The translations under genes and the position numbers were made by a program. 64,000 nucleotides of DNA from Pontiellaceae bacterium B12219. GTDB taxonomy: Bacteria > Verrucomicrobiota > Kiritimatiellia > Kiritimatiellales > Pontiellaceae. Each line of letters opens with the position of its first letter. The stretch's first letter is position 1. The stretch lies in NCBI GenBank assembly GCA_029432795.1, contig JARNMJ010000021.1, positions 1 through 64,000 on the forward strand. The letters run 5' to 3'. The notes beneath the pieces were generated by a model. It worked only from the letters and a program-made list of their open reading frames with translations. It was not told the origin of the DNA and did not search any database. Positions 61,471-64,000 of this stretch are shown in pieces.

Positions 61471-61501
61471 GTTCACGATCGTGAACTTATTTGTTATTTA
61501 T
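61462..61501. repeat. 34-bp perfect palindrome, copy 2 (end of the PaaX-like gene)
   Basis: This 40-base stretch is identical to 60601-60640. It encodes the last two PaaX codons and the TAA (61468-61470), and its far edge overlaps the gluQ stop (61494-61496). It could be an operator, a bidirectional terminator or a duplication scar. Confidence 0.75.
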
Positions 61502-62405
61502 CGAACAGCAGTAGTGCCTCCGAGCAGGTTAAAGATTGCTCGGTTTCGGTCAATCCTCCGAGAAAGGCGGCTTTACCGATAAGCTCTGACGCAGAGGCGC
61601 CCTGCTCACGGAGTTGTGTAATACTTTCCGACCGCTGGCGTTTGCTGAGTTTATTTCCGGTGGAATCCAAAATAAGTGGATGGTGAAAATAACCCGGAAC
61701 CGGAGCTTCCAGCGTTTTGAAAAGCTGGATCTGCCGGGCGGTGCTGAAAAGAATGTCCTCTCCGCGAATCACGAGATCAACACCATGTCGAATATCGTCG
61801 CAAACGCAGGCAAATTGATAGGTCCACTGTCCGTTGCGGTCGCGCAGCGAAAAATCGCCGCATTGGAGGCGCGGGTTCTGCCGCTGTTCCCCCAGTTTCA
61901 AATCCTGAAAAACAGTTTCACCTTCCAGAGTTCGGAAACGAACGGTGTTGCCCTCTAGCGGCAGTCCCTTTTCAGAGCAGGTTCCGGAGTAGCACAATTC
62001 TCGAGAGATACCCTCTTCGGCGTCCGCAGACCGTGAGGACACGGTCCCTCCAGACATTACCTGCTGAATTTCTTTCCGGCTGCACGTACACCCATAGACC
62101 AAACCGCGTTTTTCCAGCGTTTGGAGAACAGCTTGATAATGATTCGTGCAATCGCTTTGCCGAAAGTCGGAGGAGCCTGTTGCCGATGCAATGCTCATTC
62201 CAAGGTCTGGAACAAAGCCGAGCCATTCCATGGTTTCCAGAATGGCGGATTCATATTCCGGACGGGCACGGGAAAGGTCGTGATCCTCGATCCGGCAGAG
62301 GACGTTGGAGCCCATTTTCCGGGCCATACCCCAGACATAGAGCATGTGCAACACATGACCGAGATGAAGGTAACCGGTCAGGCTGGGCGCAAACCGCGTA
62401 ATCAT
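61494..62405 (-). CDS. gluQ: Glutamyl-Q tRNA(Asp) synthetase
   Basis: This is a truncated glutamyl-tRNA-synthetase paralogue that attaches glutamate to queuosine in tRNA-Asp. The 303-residue protein has the HIGH-like GYLHLGH (residues 11-17), a zinc site suggested by CTCSRKEI and CYSGTC, and the KMSKS counterpart NKLSKRQRS. It lacks the anticodon-binding domain, as GluQRS does. Between the two zinc halves an insert (SGGTVSSRSADAEEG) is encoded by a TGGAGGG-type repeat. Three 15-bp palindromes (one exact, two near) are also in the gene. It overlaps trpF (TAATG). Confidence 0.9.
   Translation of the reverse strand: MITRFAPSLTGYLHLGHVLHMLYVWGMARKMGSNVLCRIEDHDLSRARPEYESAILETMEWLGFVPDLGMSIASATGSSDFRQSDCTNHYQAVLQTLEKRGLVYGCTCSRKEIQQVMSGGTVSSRSADAEEGISRELCYSGTCSEKGLPLEGNTVRFRTLEGETVFQDLKLGEQRQNPRLQCGDFSLRDRNGQWTYQFACVCDDIRHGVDLVIRGEDILFSTARQIQLFKTLEAPVPGYFHHPLILDSTGNKLSKRQRSESITQLREQGASASELIGKAAFLGGLTETEQSLTCSEALLLFDK
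62020..62053. repeat. TGGAGGG-type element, copy 3, inside gluQ
   Basis: On the minus strand CTGGAGGGACCGTGTCCTC-ACGGTCTGCGG matches the left end of the elements at 3367 and 47888. It contains a self-pairing ACCGTG/CACGGT-type core. It is read in frame as SGGTVSSRSAD. Confidence 0.6.
62198..62212. repeat. 15-bp palindrome, exact, inside gluQ
   Basis: TTCCAAGGTCTGGAA; the coding strand reads V-P-D-L-G-M. Near-copies in the same gene are at 61707-61721 and 62112-62126. Confidence 0.8.
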
Positions 62406-63022
62406 TATGCCCCCCGCGCGGCAGCGATGAAGGCCTTTACCTTTTCAATATCTTTGACGCCGGGTTCGATTTCAACGCCCGAGCTGACATCCACACCTGA
62501 CGGTTTAACTTCAGCAATCGCTTCCGCCACATTTTCCGGAGTCAGTCCGCCTGCCAGCACAATAGGTTTTCCCACCGCCCGGACTAACGTCCTGGCCATG
62601 CTCCAATCGCAGATTTTTCCGGTTCCGCCTACCGTTTTCGGATCGTAGGAATCGAGCAGATAGCGATCGTACTCAAACCACGCTTCGGAATGATAGAGCT
62701 CGGACGGACCCAGAGCACGCCAGACTTCCAGGCCCTGGAACAGTTCGCGATCCATTTTCCAATGGTCCGGAGCTTGATGCACCTGCAAAACATCGAACCG
62801 CCCGTATTGCGCGGCGTGGGCCAGTTCGGCCTCGGACGGGCAGACAAAAACGCCGACGCGCTTCATCCCTTCAGGAGTTTCCCACAGCCCGACCGTTTCC
62901 GGCTCGATATACCGCTTCGACTTCGGCCATTGAACGAAGCCGAGCGCATCAGGCCCTAACGCAGAAATCTGCTCAAGGTCGCCCTCTGAGCAGATTCCGC
63001 AAATCTTGATGAAAGTATCCAT
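62405..63022 (-). CDS. trpF: Phosphoribosylanthranilate isomerase
   Basis: TrpF converts N-(5-phosphoribosyl)anthranilate to the deoxyribulose form, third step from chorismate to tryptophan. The 205-residue TIM barrel has KICGI near the N-terminus (catalytic Cys), GVFVCPSEAELAHAA, a VLQVHQ strand (usually QLHG), LAGGLTPENVAEAI and SGVDVSSGVEIEPGVKD for phosphate binding. I use ATG 63022 rather than a TTG three bases upstream. It lies four bases after the reductase gene and overlaps gluQ. Confidence 0.95.
   Translation of the reverse strand: MDTFIKICGICSEGDLEQISALGPDALGFVQWPKSKRYIEPETVGLWETPEGMKRVGVFVCPSEAELAHAAQYGRFDVLQVHQAPDHWKMDRELFQGLEVWRALGPSELYHSEAWFEYDRYLLDSYDPKTVGGTGKICDWSMARTLVRAVGKPIVLAGGLTPENVAEAIAEVKPSGVDVSSGVEIEPGVKDIEKVKAFIAAARGA
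62726..62740. repeat. 15-bp palindrome, exact, inside trpF
   Basis: TTCCAGGCCCTGGAA; the coding strand reads F-Q-G-L-E. Confidence 0.8.
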
Positions 63023-63026
63023 CAAC

Positions 63027-63701
63027 TTAGTCGACCGAAACCTCTTCAGCAGCAGGACTCAGATCGAGTTCTGCAACGTCTTCAGCAATTTCAGTCGCCG
63101 CTTCAAGCGCCATGGCTTTGCGATCTTCGCCATCGATGAAGAACAACGGATTCTGGCCATCGGCCCAGACAATTTCGATATCATTAATTCCGATCAGACC
63201 AAAGGAGTGGCGAACCTGACGGGTCAGCGCATCGCGCGGATCGTCTTCCATATAAACGCCACCGGAAGCCACGAGCAGCACCACACTCTTGATTTGGTGC
63301 AGTCCTTTAACGCCTTCTTCCTTACTGATGTCGAAGGTCAGTCCGGGGCAGAGAATCTGATCCATCCAGGCTTTCATGATGGCCGGAACGGAGTAGTTCC
63401 ACATCGGCATGGTCAGCACCAGCACGTCGGCATCGTTGAACAGTTCTGCCTGCTTGGAGGCATAGTTCATGGACATTTCTTCCACTTTCGAAAGCTCGTA
63501 GCCTTCCTGATAAACCGGATACCAGGCCGCACGGTACAGCTCGTAGGAATAAAACGGCGGTTTTTCGTCGTAGAGGTCGACATTAACCAGTTCAACTTCA
63601 GGTTTAAGTTCGATCAGCTTACCGAAAAATGCGGCGGCCAACTGCTTGGAAACCGACTCTTCGGTCGGTTTCGGATTAGCGCATACATGCAAAACATTCA
63701 T
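63027..63701 (-). CDS. Flavodoxin-fold NAD(P)H dehydrogenase/azoreductase (AzoR-like)
   Basis: This 224-residue protein has the AzoR/NQO fold: MNVLHVCANPKPTEESVSKQLAAAF binds FMN phosphate, ADVLVLTMPMWNYSVPAIMKAWMDQI is the classic central segment, and LVASGGVYM follows. Such enzymes reduce quinones and azo dyes with NAD(P)H, in two-electron steps. The C-terminal 20 residues are acidic. The gene starts an operon with trpF and gluQ. Confidence 0.88.
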   Translation of the reverse strand: MNVLHVCANPKPTEESVSKQLAAAFFGKLIELKPEVELVNVDLYDEKPPFYSYELYRAAWYPVYQEGYELSKVEEMSMNYASKQAELFNDADVLVLTMPMWNYSVPAIMKAWMDQILCPGLTFDISKEEGVKGLHQIKSVVLLVASGGVYMEDDPRDALTRQVRHSFGLIGINDIEIVWADGQNPLFFIDGEDRKAMALEAATEIAEDVAELDLSPAAEEVSVD

Positions 63702-63885
63702 TGTTGGGGACTCCTTCTCTATTCTCTTTTGTCAGAGGGTTTTCAAAATTGAAGTGAGGGTTATAGCCTAAAACAAAAGCGGGATACAACCAATAACCCC
63801 TAAAAGCGGTCGCATTTCAGGCCCTTTATCAAAAAACCTCCGCGCGATGCAGAGGCTGCAGATTTACAAGTCTTGTTAAATTTCG

Positions 63886-64000
63886 TTAAAAGGAGGTTAT
63901 TTCATCATAAAATCCGACATAATCCTCTTTCCGGTCGCTATCACGCAGGGCAATAGCCGTGCGGGGATGCTCGTTCTGATGCCCGGTAATCATGTACGGA
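63886..64000 (-). CDS. C-terminal fragment of an unidentified protein
   Basis: The frame is open from the window edge to TAA at 63886-63888. The 37 visible residues begin PYMITGHQNEHPRTA and end YVGFYDEITSF. I do not recognise them. The frame is cut by the window, so this could be chance, but the codons look like the region's genes. Confidence 0.35.
   Translation of the reverse strand, partial: PYMITGHQNEHPRTAIALRDSDRKEDYVGFYDEITSF

Noticed and set aside
61462-61501. Second 34-bp palindrome as a simple bidirectional terminator
   Set aside because: The stem is partly AT and lacks a clean T-run, and the identical copy before the gene start would make no sense as a terminator. Not fully excluded.
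60601-61501. The PaaX cassette as an insertion sequence
   Set aside because: No transposase is encoded and no target-site duplication was found outside the identical palindromes.
1327-62740. TTCCAR-N3-YTGGAA as an SOS (LexA) box or the operator of one regulator
   Set aside because: Far too frequent, often inside coding sequence, and next to genes with no common theme, so a single regulon is unlikely.

Overview
The window is ordinary, densely packed bacterial chromosome of moderate GC content. I see no tRNA, rRNA, CRISPR array, phage or insertion sequence. It carries a PEP-CTERM protein, Tad/Flp pilus genes with FHA and PEGA partners, a stand-alone rpsD, and oxygen-using enzymes (MiaE, PdxH) beside nitric oxide defence. 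I infer a Gram-negative member of the PVC superphylum, perhaps Kiritimatiellota/Verrucomicrobiota. This rests on general character and no marker gene proves it.

Layout. At 0-3.3 kb are a lipoprotein, miaE, a flavin reductase and rlmN. At 3.5-6.4 kb a Cys-rich ArsR regulator precedes a four-domain persulfide enzyme (CoA-disulfide reductase, rhodanese, TusA, DsrE). At 6.4-11.1 kb is a nitric-oxide detoxification cluster (DUF4405 membrane protein, quinol NO reductase, NsrR, the Ric di-iron repair protein, DUF488). At 11.2-19.4 kb are small-molecule enzymes, pdxH, a divergent YeiH/LysR pair, a polyferredoxin-type membrane protein, an AraC regulator and rpsD with its own promoter and terminator. 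At 19.9-27.7 kb are an MFS carrier, a MATE pump, a PEP-CTERM protein, an alkaline phosphatase, a YibE/F protein and a tiny Cys/Lys-rich secreted protein.

At 27.8-43.6 kb two complete, diverged copies of one drug-efflux operon lie head to tail: TetR, outer-membrane lipoprotein, periplasmic adaptor, RND pump, MATE pump. The promoter/operator layout before each TetR gene is also conserved. A cation-chloride-cotransporter-like carrier follows, then gmk-yicC on the other strand. At 48.0-59.0 kb, all on the minus strand, is a Tad-type pilus locus: a 53-residue pilin-like gene, Flp pilin, three pseudopilin/TadG-type proteins, CpaB, an FHA-CpaF fusion ATPase, TadB, TadC, a membrane FHA protein and a PEGA lipoprotein. 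No secretin, CpaE/TadZ or prepilin peptidase is present. At 59.3-63.7 kb trpB, gluQ, trpF and a flavodoxin-fold reductase lie on the minus strand. A PaaX-like regulator on the plus strand separates trpB from gluQ and is bracketed by two identical 40-bp sequences containing a perfect 34-bp palindrome.

The most striking signal is no gene. A 15-bp palindrome, TTCCAR-N3-YTGGAA, occurs 17 times exactly and about 14 more times with one mismatch, in genes and between them. Uniform chance predicts about 0.015 exact copies. Several copies touch start codons and one forms an intrinsic terminator. It resembles the highly iterated palindromes known from cyanobacteria. Two other repeat types are present: TGGAGGG-bounded hairpin elements, one of them inside the gluQ reading frame, and heptamer tandem arrays.
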